DNA of 64,000 nt. Origin: Sphingobacterium paludis (lineage in GTDB: Bacteria; Bacteroidota; Bacteroidia; Sphingobacteriales; Sphingobacteriaceae). Position numbers and translations under genes: made by a program. Every line of letters starts with the position of its first letter. Positions within the stretch are counted from its first letter, which is position 1. This document shows, in pieces, positions 35,927 through 44,749 of the stretch. The DNA is taken from assembly GCF_004364125.1 (NCBI RefSeq), contig NZ_SNZV01000014.1:1-64000 (forward strand), given 5' to 3'. The notes below the pieces were generated by a model. It was given only the letters and a program-made list of their open reading frames with translations, did not search any database and was not told the origin of the DNA.

Positions 35927-37393
35927 TTAATTTAGTGGTATAGTAAAATAAAACGTCGATCCCTTTCCTACTTCACTCTCCAAACCGAAAGTTCCGTGAT
36001 GCTGCCGGATAATTTCCGAACAGATATAAAGGCCGATACCTAAGCCTTGAAATTTCACGGAAGATTCTTCAACACGATAAAATTTATTGAAGATATTTGT
36101 TTGCTTGTGCACCGGAATGCCAATACCAAAGTCCTGCACCTCCACTTTTATATTGGCGGAATCGTTACTCGTTTTGATAATGACACGTTCGCTGTTAGGA
36201 GCATATTTAATAGCATTCGTCAAATAATTGATAATCACTTGCTCGATCCGGATTTCATCCCCTAACACGACCAAATCCAACAAATCGCCCACACGATCAA
36301 TACGAGGACATTTATCATGGGTATGACAAATGGTATCGATCACACTGCTAAGCAGCTCTTCAAAATTGAATGGCTTCACATTCATTTTTAGCTTTCCGTT
36401 TTCGATCTTTGATATATCCAATAGGTCTGTTATCAAGCTATTCAGCTTCGATACCTGAACTTGCACTTTATCTATATATTTATTCGCTGGATGTTCTTGA
36501 ACGTCGACGATCGTACGCCCTAACAACTGGGTGTAGGCTTTGATGCTTGTCAAGGGCGTCTTTAGTTCGTGGCTGGCAATACTCAAGAACTCATCTTTCT
36601 TTTTCTCTACCTGCTTTCTATCTTCAATATCGGTAAAGGTTCCAACCCAACGCGATAATTTACTTTGTTCTTTGATGGGAATGACACGCAAGAGGTGCGA
36701 GCGGAAACTATCTGCATCGATTTCTTTGATACGAACCTCCATTTCCAGCGCGCTGTTAGTCATCATCGCCAGCAACCAAGCATCCTGTATGGATTTGTCG
36801 TCAGGTGCTGTTTGCGGAAAAATTGTAGAATGATGGGAATAGCGAAACCACTTGTTGTTTACAAAATCAATCTTACCGTCATGGTTGGCTGTGAAAGCAA
36901 TTTGGGGCAACGACTCGAGTATAAGATGGAGGTAGTCAACCCGTTCTTTCAGCTCGGCCTGCGCTTGCTTTCGGGTTTCTATTTCACTACGTAAGACGCG
37001 TTGGGTTTCGTTCAAGGCCATGGTCTGCTCGTAAAGACGATAGAAGGTCTTTACTTTCAAGATCAAGATATCTGGATCTACGGGTTTCGTAACATAATCT
37101 ATACCCCCGGACGCGTAGCCCTTCGTAATAAACTTTTTATCCGTGTTCACGGCAGATAGAAAGATAATGGGAATATCTTTTGTTTTACTGAAGCCCGACA
37201 AGGTCTCTGCAACCTCGAACCCATCGATTCCCGGCATTTGTACATCCAGTATTATCAGGGCATAATCATGACGCAGCACCTTTTTCAGGGCCTCTTCTCC
37301 TGATAATGCCGTATCAACCGGAAAATCTTTAGCCTCCAAAAGCTTTTTCAGCGAGTATATATTTTCAGGCTTGTCATCGACTATTAGAATCAT
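35927..37393 (-). CDS. Receiver-PAS-histidine kinase
   Basis: A 488-residue cytoplasmic kinase: N-terminal receiver domain (1-120; D6-D7, acceptor D50 in LIILDVQMP), a coiled-coil linker (about 125-155), PAS domain (about 155-262, RWVGTFTDIEDRK at its end), HisKA with His275 in ASHELKTPL, and HATPase with the G-boxes FGIGIP and GLGIGLYI. A receiver in front of the kinase means it may be controlled by phosphate from the adjacent hybrid kinase. It is the first gene of the operon and is preceded by an 8-bp inverted repeat at 37410-37435. Confidence 0.92.
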   Translation of the reverse strand: MILIVDDKPENIYSLKKLLEAKDFPVDTALSGEEALKKVLRHDYALIILDVQMPGIDGFEVAETLSGFSKTKDIPIIFLSAVNTDKKFITKGYASGGIDYVTKPVDPDILILKVKTFYRLYEQTMALNETQRVLRSEIETRKQAQAELKERVDYLHLILESLPQIAFTANHDGKIDFVNNKWFRYSHHSTIFPQTAPDDKSIQDAWLLAMMTNSALEMEVRIKEIDADSFRSHLLRVIPIKEQSKLSRWVGTFTDIEDRKQVEKKKDEFLSIASHELKTPLTSIKAYTQLLGRTIVDVQEHPANKYIDKVQVQVSKLNSLITDLLDISKIENGKLKMNVKPFNFEELLSSVIDTICHTHDKCPRIDRVGDLLDLVVLGDEIRIEQVIINYLTNAIKYAPNSERVIIKTSNDSANIKVEVQDFGIGIPVHKQTNIFNKFYRVEESSVKFQGLGIGLYICSEIIRQHHGTFGLESEVGKGSTFYFTIPLN

Positions 37394-38000
37394 CTATATT
37401 GTATTATCTAGAAACCAACCTTACCGATGGTTTCTCTATCTATAAAATAAAAGTTTTGTATTATTCGCATAAACATCTAAACCTCTAATCAGTCAATAGT
37501 TGCATCAATGGTCTTGTCATCGCGCACGCACTCGTGCATCAAAAATCAATCCAAACTATCCTATTTTCGGGGCTCGTAAAGTTACTGAATAATACTGTAA
37601 AACCCTATTCTGATAAGGGAGTTTCAAGTTTTACAGGCCTCAATCACGGCGTATCAAAATTGGCTCGTATGTTATGCTTGAATATGAGTGTATTCCATAC
37701 AGCTCCGTCCGTTCTCTTGTGCTAAGCCCTATACTTTGCTCCTGATATTTCACAATAAAAGGCGCTTTTTTAAGATGAAATAGGAGGAATTACAGCTTCC
37801 GCCATCCGAAATCAAGTATTTAACCCATGCTATCACGTATTTTCCTTGATACGGGCGACTGCTAAGCCGACAGAGTCCGCACGTGTTTGACCCTATTATC
37901 TAACGTAGCGAGCTAAATGATCGGCATTTTATGGTATATTTATTGGAAGAATGCCGGCCATTTACTATTTTCGGTCTACATAAACTTAAAACCCAATCCT
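37394..38000. other. 607-bp gene-free interval with structured elements
   Basis: This divergent region between the signalling operon and the NTF2-like gene shows no credible gene. It holds an AGAAACCA/TGGTTTCT dyad (37410-37435), 17 bp upstream of the kinase start, and a stem-loop at 37595-37636 with a 9-bp outer stem (CTGTAAAAC/GTTTTACAG) and an inner CCCT/AGGG pairing. Near-consensus TACTTTG stands at about 37731. Confidence 0.55.
37595..37636. other. Structured element, 9-bp stem with inner hairpin
   Basis: CTGTAAAAC at 37595-37603 and GTTTTACAG at 37628-37636 are perfectly complementary, and the enclosed 24 nt can form a short inner helix (CCCTAT with ATAAGGG). No T-run follows directly, so it does not look like a simple terminator. 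It could be a regulatory RNA or an operator-like dyad. Confidence 0.35.
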
Positions 38001-38444
38001 ATGTTTAAGAAAAAATTAGCGGCCCTCTTTGCATTATCTATCCTAGGCGTGTATACACTATTTGCACAAAAACAGCCATCGAAAGCAACTGTGGAAGTGG
38101 CGGTAGAAAATCTCAGACAGGCCATGCTTAAACCTGATGAAAAAACGCTATCTGCATTGGCCGCAGCGGAACTGTCTTATGGTCATTCTAGCGGTAAGAT
38201 TGAGAATAAGCAAGAATTCATCCATGCTTTTGTATCCGGCGCTTCGGTATTCAAGACCATTGAACTGTCGAACCAGCAAATCACTATACACGATAATACC
38301 GCTATTGTTCGTCATGTCTTGAGCGCCAAAACAGATGATCCAGGCAAAGGCATGGCTGATATAAAATTAGGTATTATGCTTACCTGGGTCAAAGTTGGCA
38401 AGGAATGGAAATTACTTGCACGGCAAGCATATCGGGTTTCGTAG
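38001..38444 (+). CDS. Exported NTF2-like (DUF4440) protein
   Basis: A 147-residue protein with a signal peptide ending LFAQ (about 19). The body follows the DUF4440/SnoaL-like fold: TVEVAVENLRQAMLKPDEKTLSALAAAELSYGHSSG, then QEFIHAFVSG and, near the end, WKLLARQAYRVS. Such proteins form small cone-shaped folds and are mostly of unknown function; some act in ketosteroid-like chemistry. The ATG at 38001 is used because the longer frame upstream lacks a signal-like start. It lies 68 bp before the porin-like gene on the same strand. Confidence 0.8.
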   Translation: MFKKKLAALFALSILGVYTLFAQKQPSKATVEVAVENLRQAMLKPDEKTLSALAAAELSYGHSSGKIENKQEFIHAFVSGASVFKTIELSNQQITIHDNTAIVRHVLSAKTDDPGKGMADIKLGIMLTWVKVGKEWKLLARQAYRVS

Positions 38445-38512
38445 GAGATATAATAATTTGTAAATACTTATCTTCGCAGCTCGAAAAAGTGGAAAATACA
38501 TCCAGAGCAAGC

Positions 38513-39835
38513 ATGAAAAGAAGATTAATAGTTACAATTATATCGATATTTAATTTCGGAATAGTCTCTGCGCAAAGCGAGACGGATACGCTGCAAACAG
38601 CACAGGACAGCCTCCTCGTTAACAAGCCTAAACTGAAGCAGCAGCCGGGGCTGGCCTTGGCTGCATCCAAAATTTTCTTCTCCGACAAACGCTGGTCGGT
38701 TAGTGGTTTTGGCGAGTATAATTATGTCCCCATACAACAGCATGTAGACAACACTGTTGGCGACCTTGAACTCTATTATTCAGGGCTGTATCGACAAGCG
38801 GTATTTTTTGGCTACAAGCTTAGTGACAAATGGATTTGGAATTCCGAGCTCCAAGTTGAATTTTTGCATTTTAAAAATCAAGAAAGTCATCAAGAGTTAG
38901 TTTTTGAAGCCTTTGTAGATTATCTTTTTAAAGATTATCTCAAGGCACGTGTGGGCTTCTACCCCCTAACCATTGGCTACGTGAACAACAACGATGAACC
39001 CGTGATGTTCTATTCCGTCAATCGATCCGAAGTGGAAAGGCTAATAACGCCATCCACATGGATAGAGTTCGGCACCATGTTGTATGGGAATTTATCAAAG
39101 GAATGGAGTTATGCGATCGGTGTATCCCAAGGCTTGAATGCGCAAAACTATCTAAGCGGAAGTTGGATCAGGCAGGGGCGGGAAATACGGTTTGGAGTAC
39201 CGCAGTCGGTATCTATAAATCCACAGATCAACTATCACGGCATCGAAAATTTAACCCTTTTCGCATCAGGATATTACGGCAATTCCGGACAGGGAAATAG
39301 GGTTCAAATCGACGGCCGTGCCGACGAGGTAAAAGCAAAAATAACGCTGAGCACGGCCTACGCGAAATACGATTGGCGTAACTTCCGTTTTGTAACAGTG
39401 GGTACTTACGGCAGTCTAGGCGATACGGAAAAATTGTACGAATTAACGAAAGACGAAACCGGCGAAAATGGTCAAGTGCTTGGTAAGCAAACCTATGGCT
39501 ATCTGTTTGAATTAGGTTGTGATATACTACCCTACATCCGAAAAAGCAGCAGGATGAGGCCCCACAAGAAAACCTTTTTGTATGATAATCATGATATGAA
39601 ATTCAGCCTTTTCTCGCGATATGAACGACTAAATACCCACCAACGTGTACATCAGGAATTGGTAAGTTTGCCGCGGACAGAGGGAAATATGAAAATTTTC
39701 ACGATGGGTGCAAACTTCAACACGAAAGAAAACATCGTGATCAAGGCGAATTACCAGCGTCGGAAGAACCAATCGAACTTGGATCCGAGGCCGGTAAAAA
39801 ATATCGTAGAAACAGGTCTTGGATTTATATTTTAA
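38513..39835 (+). CDS. Porin-like outer membrane beta-barrel protein
   Basis: A 440-residue protein with signal peptide MKRRLIVTIISIFNFGIVSAQ. The mature part shows alternating strands typical of an OprP/OprO-type barrel: WSVSGFGEYNYVPIQQH near the start, ARVGFYPLTIGYVNNNDEP, SWIRQGREIRFGVP and the closing ETGLGFIF with terminal Phe, the outer-membrane insertion signal. Substrate unknown. The ATG at 38513 is chosen for the signal peptide; longer starts would overlap the preceding gene. Confidence 0.78.
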   Translation: MKRRLIVTIISIFNFGIVSAQSETDTLQTAQDSLLVNKPKLKQQPGLALAASKIFFSDKRWSVSGFGEYNYVPIQQHVDNTVGDLELYYSGLYRQAVFFGYKLSDKWIWNSELQVEFLHFKNQESHQELVFEAFVDYLFKDYLKARVGFYPLTIGYVNNNDEPVMFYSVNRSEVERLITPSTWIEFGTMLYGNLSKEWSYAIGVSQGLNAQNYLSGSWIRQGREIRFGVPQSVSINPQINYHGIENLTLFASGYYGNSGQGNRVQIDGRADEVKAKITLSTAYAKYDWRNFRFVTVGTYGSLGDTEKLYELTKDETGENGQVLGKQTYGYLFELGCDILPYIRKSSRMRPHKKTFLYDNHDMKFSLFSRYERLNTHQRVHQELVSLPRTEGNMKIFTMGANFNTKENIVIKANYQRRKNQSNLDPRPVKNIVETGLGFIF

Positions 39836-40024
39836 TGCTGAACAAATCGGCGTAGGTCACTTGCCATACATTGGATCGACCGAACGTTGCCATAGTGATA
39901 AACTATCCACCGCTATAAAAAAGAGCTTTGTTTAAAAGGATAGATCGAGGCCGAGAAGCGGTTCAGCATGCGGAGCCCGGACAGCAGGCTAAAAATCCTG
40001 CGGCACAGCGCAACCTATACATGC

Positions 40025-40055
40025 AAAAAAAGCGGCACATATGCTATATGTCCGC
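40025..40055 (-). terminator. Terminator hairpin for cold-shock-domain gene
   Basis: GCGG-C-ACATAT, loop GCT, ATATGT-CCGC forms a ten-pair stem with one bulged C (40032-40055). On the minus strand it is followed by a T-run (40025-40031). Confidence 0.72.
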
Positions 40056-40076
40056 CTTATATGAAATATTAAACAA

Positions 40077-40505
40077 TTATGCTTGTACAGACACCTCAGA
40101 GATTTGGTTTCCCTGCTTGGTGCGAACAGATTTATATTTAACTCGTTGATTGAGTTGCAAAACCTTACCAGCTAGTAAATCATTGAAGTATACTGTTTGG
40201 CCTGTCAGGTTATCCCGGATAAATCCGTAGCGACCTTGCTCATTGTAGTAAGATACTTTTCCGTACTGATATTCATCAACCTCTACCGGTCTCTGTAGAT
40301 CTGTCTCTTTGAATTCGTACTTCTTCTCTGGCGGTGAATTGGATATATTACCGAATTCATCCACATAGGCAAACATATCTTCTAAAGCTTTGCCCTTATC
40401 GTTATCCAACTTATGCATTTCACGTCGCTCTTGCTTATGCTGCTTTTTAAGCTGTTGTTTCTTTACTCGTTCTTTTTTGTTAAATGTAATCTGGCTTTTT
40501 CCCAT
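40077..40505 (-). CDS. Cold-shock-domain protein with basic N-terminal tail
   Basis: A 142-residue protein. The first 50 residues are very basic (KKERVKKQQLKKQHKQERR), suited to RNA binding. The C-terminal 65 residues look like a cold-shock fold: GKVSYYNEQGRYGFIRDN with the RNP1-like core YGFI, then VYFNDLLAGKVLQLNQRVKYKSV. This architecture recurs in Bacteroidota as an RNA chaperone. A consensus promoter at 40606-40636 gives a leader of about 94 nt containing a small hairpin, reminiscent of temperature-controlled csp leaders. Confidence 0.78.
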   Translation of the reverse strand: MGKSQITFNKKERVKKQQLKKQHKQERREMHKLDNDKGKALEDMFAYVDEFGNISNSPPEKKYEFKETDLQRPVEVDEYQYGKVSYYNEQGRYGFIRDNLTGQTVYFNDLLAGKVLQLNQRVKYKSVRTKQGNQISEVSVQA

Positions 40506-40605
40506 TCAGTGATTTAAATATTAAATAAATTATTGTTTTTTCCCAGGTACGGTAATTCCGATGCTTTCGCGAAGCAAGGAAGCTGCTGTGTAGTGAGGTG
40601 TGATA

Positions 40606-40636
40606 CAAATATAACACAAATTTACGAATTTTCCAA
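40606..40636 (-). promoter_or_regulatory. Consensus promoter of cold-shock-domain gene
   Basis: On the minus strand TATATTTG (40606-40613) is a perfect -7 element, and TTG (40634-40636) lies exactly 20 nt upstream. A transcript starting near 40599 would carry a leader of about 94 nt with the hairpin TGCTT/AAGCA at 40562-40575. Confidence 0.65.
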
Positions 40637-40727
40637 GCATAGCGCCAACTGCTAGTGATGTGACATAGCAACGACATGCCAGAAACCTAGGAAGAGAATC
40701 TTATGCGTTTCGCATTAGCGAATCGTG

Positions 40728-42011
40728 TCAAGATTGGGGTAATGTATAACCATTTTGATAGGAAGCCGCTAAAAATTTATTAGCCTCTGGATCCGTAAAG
40801 TTTCGCTTTTGGCGATCCCAATACAGCTTTTTCCCTGTTTTATAGGCTATATTCCCCATTTGAGCGAACGTTGCTATATGCGCACCAGCCTCAACGGGCG
40901 CCTGTAATAATGTCTTATCGTTCTTACGGATAGCTTCCACGAAATTCTCCATATGCTTTTGCAATCCGTTATCCACAGATTTCTGTAGCGGTATGGCTTC
41001 CATCCTGCCCTTCTCGGGAATCACTTCCCACCCCTGACGATTGAGCACTAATGTACCGTTATTACCGATAAAGGCAACACCATGATTTCTGTCATATGGT
41101 CCCAAGTCAATACCGTTGGCGTGTTCCCATTGTATATTGAAATTATCAAATTCGAAGACGGTCGTCAACGTATCTGGAGTTTCCGCGGCATCTTCCGGAT
41201 ACGCAAACTTACCGCCTGCTGCCATAATCGATTTTGGATCAGACACCTTCATGCCCATCAACGCATAATCAAGCATATGTACGCCCCAGTCTGTCATTAA
41301 CCCGCCGGCATAATCCCAAAACCATCTAAACTCAAAATGAAAGCGGTTGGCGTTGAACGGGCGCTTTTTAGCCGGACCGAGCCATCTATCATAATGCACA
41401 CCCGTTGGCACATCCGTATCCGGTTTTACAGGGATGCTCTTCATCCAGCCTTGGTAGGCCCAAGCCTTCACTAACCGGATCTTACCTAATTTTCCACTTT
41501 GCACATACGCAATAGCGTCTTTGAAATGCTGTTGGCTACGTTGCCACTGCCCTACCTGCACCATCTTCTTGTATTTCGAAGCGGCGGCAAGCATCACCTC
41601 ACACTCTTTGATAGAGTTGCCAAGGGGTTTTTCTACGTAAACGTGTTTGCCCGCTTTCACCGCTTCGACCATTTGCAAACAGTGCCAATGATCAGGCGTA
41701 GCGACAATCACCGCGTCTACTACATCATTTTTTAACAAATCTTGGTGGTCAATAAACCGTTTGACGGCTATGTTCCTTTTTGATAGTTCTTGAATACGCT
41801 TATCCAACACACGCTCGTCTACATCACATAACGCCGTACACACGACACCGGGTACATTGAGCATAGCATTCAGATTGGACCAGCCCATGCCGTTTACCCC
41901 GATTAGGCCGACACGTAGGGGTTTCGCAGGTTGCGAAAAAGCATTTGCCTTGACGAAGAAGCTCGAAGCAGCAAGAACAGATGCTTGGCGAATAAAGTCT
42001 TTTCTTTTCAT
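40728..42011 (-). CDS. Gfo/Idh/MocA family oxidoreductase, exported
   Basis: A 427-residue dehydrogenase of the glucose-fructose oxidoreductase family with a leader (MKRKDFIRQASVLAASSFFVKANAF) that partly fits a Tat-type signal. The Rossmann domain has RVGLIGVNGMGWSNL, VVATPDHWHCLQMVEA and the signature EKPLGNS (Lys of the catalytic site). The C-terminal domain includes RFHFEFRWFWDYAGGLMTDWGVHMLDYALMG. It uses NAD(P) to oxidise or epimerise sugars or cyclitols. The neighbouring upstream gene is a close paralogue without the leader, so the two may work in different compartments on related substrates. Confidence 0.88.
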   Translation of the reverse strand: MKRKDFIRQASVLAASSFFVKANAFSQPAKPLRVGLIGVNGMGWSNLNAMLNVPGVVCTALCDVDERVLDKRIQELSKRNIAVKRFIDHQDLLKNDVVDAVIVATPDHWHCLQMVEAVKAGKHVYVEKPLGNSIKECEVMLAAASKYKKMVQVGQWQRSQQHFKDAIAYVQSGKLGKIRLVKAWAYQGWMKSIPVKPDTDVPTGVHYDRWLGPAKKRPFNANRFHFEFRWFWDYAGGLMTDWGVHMLDYALMGMKVSDPKSIMAAGGKFAYPEDAAETPDTLTTVFEFDNFNIQWEHANGIDLGPYDRNHGVAFIGNNGTLVLNRQGWEVIPEKGRMEAIPLQKSVDNGLQKHMENFVEAIRKNDKTLLQAPVEAGAHIATFAQMGNIAYKTGKKLYWDRQKRNFTDPEANKFLAASYQNGYTLPQS

Positions 42012-42038
42012 ATCACTGATGCTGAAAGAGGGTAAATA

Positions 42039-43256
42039 TTAGATTATTGGAAGATGATAGCCGTTTTGATAGTGTGCCGTTAAATACGTATTTGCGTCTT
42101 GCTGTGCAAAATGCTTCTGCGCCTCGCTCCATATTAACTTCTCTCCGGTCCGGTAAGCAATATTGCCCATATGGGATAGCTTGGCAATGTGCGCAGCATC
42201 TTCCAAAGGCGCCAATATCAGGGATGGATTTCGTTGCCTTACTGCTGTGATAAAATTTACCATATGTAAATCCAAACCATCGTCCACCCGTTTTTGAAGC
42301 GGCACCCCCTCCATCTTTCCTTTTTCCGGAATGACCTCCCATCCGCCCCGATCTAAAACCAATGTGCCATGATCACCGATAAAGGCTATACCGTGTTCCC
42401 GACTATAAGGGCCGTTGCTAATACTGGTAGCATGCTCCCAAATGATGTTAAAACCGTCAAATTCGTATACCGCCGTCAGTGTATCTGGCGTATCACCCGC
42501 ATCATCAGGATAGGCAAACTTTCCACCTGTTGCCATGATCGATTTTGGACTATGTACCTGCATGCCTAATAACGCGTAGTCTAAAAGATGTACGCCCCAA
42601 TCTGTCATCAAACCACCTGCATAATCCCAGTACCAGCGAAAATCGTAATGAAATCGATTTGGATTAAACGCGTGTCGCTGTGCAGGTCCCTGCCAAAGCA
42701 AATAATCAACCCCGGGCGGAACATCGGCATCGGGCTTAACCTCCACCCGCTTTTTCCAGCCTAGGTAAGCCCAAGCTTTCACGGTCCTGATTTTACCGAG
42801 TTGCCCGCTGTGCACAAAAGACACCGCATCTTGAAAATGCTTCTGGCTACGTTGCCACTGCCCTACCTGAACGATACGCTTGTATTTCTTATTGGCGTTA
42901 ACCACCGCTTCGCACTCTACAATTGAGTTTGCCAGTGGCTTCTCGACATAAACATCTTTTCCCGCAGCCATGGCATCCACTGCCTGCAGACAGTGCCAGT
43001 GATCGGGGGTAGCAATCATAACCACATCTACGTTTTTGGCGCGCAGCAATTTCGTGTAGTCTTTATATAACGTCGGCTTGATACCCTTTGAGCCTAGCTC
43101 CGCAGCTCTGCTTTGCAACACGTTTTCATCAATATCACAAATCGCTGTGCAGCGCACGCCCTTGATTTTCAGCATCGCTTGCAGATTATTCCAGCCCATT
43201 CCTTTAATTCCGATGGCGCCGACTCGTATCTCAGAAGAGAAATTATCAAAATCCAT
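42039..43256 (-). CDS. Gfo/Idh/MocA family oxidoreductase, cytoplasmic paralogue
   Basis: A 405-residue paralogue of the following gene: RVGAIGIKGMGWNNLQAML, MIATPDHWHCLQAVDA, EKPLANS and FRWYWDYAGGLMTDWGVHLLDYALLG correspond almost residue for residue. It lacks the hydrophobic leader and starts at once with the Rossmann fold, so it should stay in the cytoplasm. The two genes are 27 bp apart and form an operon. Role: NAD(P)-dependent oxidation of a sugar or cyclitol derivative. The TIM-barrel isomerase encoded at 18.1 kb could act in the same type of pathway (inference). Confidence 0.88.
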   Translation of the reverse strand: MDFDNFSSEIRVGAIGIKGMGWNNLQAMLKIKGVRCTAICDIDENVLQSRAAELGSKGIKPTLYKDYTKLLRAKNVDVVMIATPDHWHCLQAVDAMAAGKDVYVEKPLANSIVECEAVVNANKKYKRIVQVGQWQRSQKHFQDAVSFVHSGQLGKIRTVKAWAYLGWKKRVEVKPDADVPPGVDYLLWQGPAQRHAFNPNRFHYDFRWYWDYAGGLMTDWGVHLLDYALLGMQVHSPKSIMATGGKFAYPDDAGDTPDTLTAVYEFDGFNIIWEHATSISNGPYSREHGIAFIGDHGTLVLDRGGWEVIPEKGKMEGVPLQKRVDDGLDLHMVNFITAVRQRNPSLILAPLEDAAHIAKLSHMGNIAYRTGEKLIWSEAQKHFAQQDANTYLTAHYQNGYHLPII

Positions 43257-43403
43257 TATTACTGTATGGTTTACGAATTAGTATAGACCAAGATAACTAA
43301 TATTTTTTTTATGGAAAACATATGTCGGCGGTAGACATCGACATTGTTACATTCCGTTTTCGGCTATTTTTTCCGTAAATTTATCCTATATCAATCACGG
43401 TAC

Positions 43404-43967
43404 ATGAAATTTTTCATTAAAAATATGGTTTGCGCACGCTGTAAAATGGTTGTTGAGGGCGAGTTTCAACGGGCGGGTCTGCAGGTGCTTCGTGTAGATT
43501 TGGGTTCTGTCGAGATTGCGGATCAAAGCTTGGATGCAAAACGCCAGGAAGGGCTCGAACAACAGCTGGAAATAATGGGATTTAGCCTACTGACCGATAG
43601 CAAGTTAAAGGATATCGAACGCATAAAAACATTAATCATAGAGCTGGTGCATGCGGGTGATAACGCCATAGACCAGAATCTATCGGCCTATCTCTCCACG
43701 CGCCTGCACAAAGATTACGCGACGCTCAGCAGCCTGTTCAGCCAGCACGAATCCTACACCATCGAGAAGTATTTCATCAAGCAGAAAATCGAGCGCGTCA
43801 AGGAGCTGCTTAGCTACAATGAGCTCACCTTAAATGAGATCGCATTCAAATTAAACTATAGCAGCGTAGCGCATCTTAGCAGCCAGTTCAAAAAAATAAC
43901 AGGACAGACACCCTCCGCCTTCAAAAAATCAACAAAACAATACCGCCAAGAACTTGACCAGCTCTGA
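43404..43967 (+). CDS. AraC-type regulator with N-terminal CxxC metal-binding domain
   Basis: A 187-residue regulator; the ATG at 43404 begins MKFFIKNMVCARCKM, where C10 and C13 form an HMA-like CxxC metal site of the kind found in copper chaperones and in the CopA encoded downstream. Residues about 75-187 are an AraC HTH pair: LSAYLSTRLHKDYATLSSLFS and LTLNEIAFKLNYSSVAHLSSQFKKITGQTPSAF. The fusion suggests direct sensing of Cu(I) (or a similar ion) and activation of the copper ATPase operon that starts 117 bp downstream. Confidence 0.85.
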   Translation: MKFFIKNMVCARCKMVVEGEFQRAGLQVLRVDLGSVEIADQSLDAKRQEGLEQQLEIMGFSLLTDSKLKDIERIKTLIIELVHAGDNAIDQNLSAYLSTRLHKDYATLSSLFSQHESYTIEKYFIKQKIERVKELLSYNELTLNEIAFKLNYSSVAHLSSQFKKITGQTPSAFKKSTKQYRQELDQL

Positions 43968-44083
43968 CGCATATTAAGACCGGCAGAAGCTGCACCTCGA
44001 ATCATATAAAACATAACGAGAATTATATAACACCTCATTCATTTGATTTGCCGAAATTTGTTTAGCGAAAACGATAGATAAAC

Positions 44084-44743
44084 ATGGCAACAACAGATGA
44101 GCTAAGGCAGCTAGCAGCACAGCTGGCCCATCCGAACGGCGAAGCAGGTTCTCGCTTAGCCAAGATGATGGAGGAAACAAACTATACCATGACCCTGCAG
44201 GCGCTGGATGCTTTGTCGGTAAAGGCAGGAGATTATGTACTGGAGATTGGGCATGGCAGCGCAAGCCACGTAAAATCATTTCTTGATCAACACCCGGATG
44301 TACAGTATGCTGGACTCGAAATCTCGGGCAGCATGCACCAACTCGCTACGCAAGTAAACCAAGCCAGTATAACTGCTGGCCGAGCAGATTTTAGGCTTTA
44401 TGACGGACAGGAATTTCCCTATTCGCCAGCTTCGTTTTCAGGCATTCTTTCGGTAAACACCATTTACTTTATACCAGATCCAACAACATTTATCGCACAA
44501 ATAAGCGAACTTTTACAGCCAAACGGTAAGTTAACCTTGACGTTTGCTAAAAAAAGCTTTATGAAAACCCTGCCCTTTACCGCGTATGGCTTTAGGCTCT
44601 ACGACGAAGAAGAGGTATTGCGCTTTGCAGATCCTCACCTGCTTGCTTTCGAGTCGACTATACAGGGTCGCGAGATCGTGCTGAGTAAAAACGGTGATCA
44701 GGTGGAGCGTGAATTCTTAACAATCGTTTGGAATAAAATATAG
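44084..44743 (+). CDS. Class I SAM-dependent methyltransferase
   Basis: A 219-residue methyltransferase with the Rossmann-like SAM-binding order: motif I VLEIGHGSASHV (residues about 49-60), then an acidic residue in YAGLEISGSM, and SVNTIYFIPDPTTFIAQISELLQPNGKLTLTF in the usual motif II-III position. Substrate is not deducible; relatives methylate small molecules. It stands between the CxxC AraC regulator and copA, with only 6 bp to copA, so it is probably co-transcribed and may serve the metal response (inference). Confidence 0.85.
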   Translation: MATTDELRQLAAQLAHPNGEAGSRLAKMMEETNYTMTLQALDALSVKAGDYVLEIGHGSASHVKSFLDQHPDVQYAGLEISGSMHQLATQVNQASITAGRADFRLYDGQEFPYSPASFSGILSVNTIYFIPDPTTFIAQISELLQPNGKLTLTFAKKSFMKTLPFTAYGFRLYDEEEVLRFADPHLLAFESTIQGREIVLSKNGDQVEREFLTIVWNKI

Positions 44744-44749
44744 AAACCC

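Noticed and set aside
38405-38512. Longer start for the porin-like protein
   Set aside because: It would overlap the NTF2-like gene and hides the signal peptide that starts at 38513.
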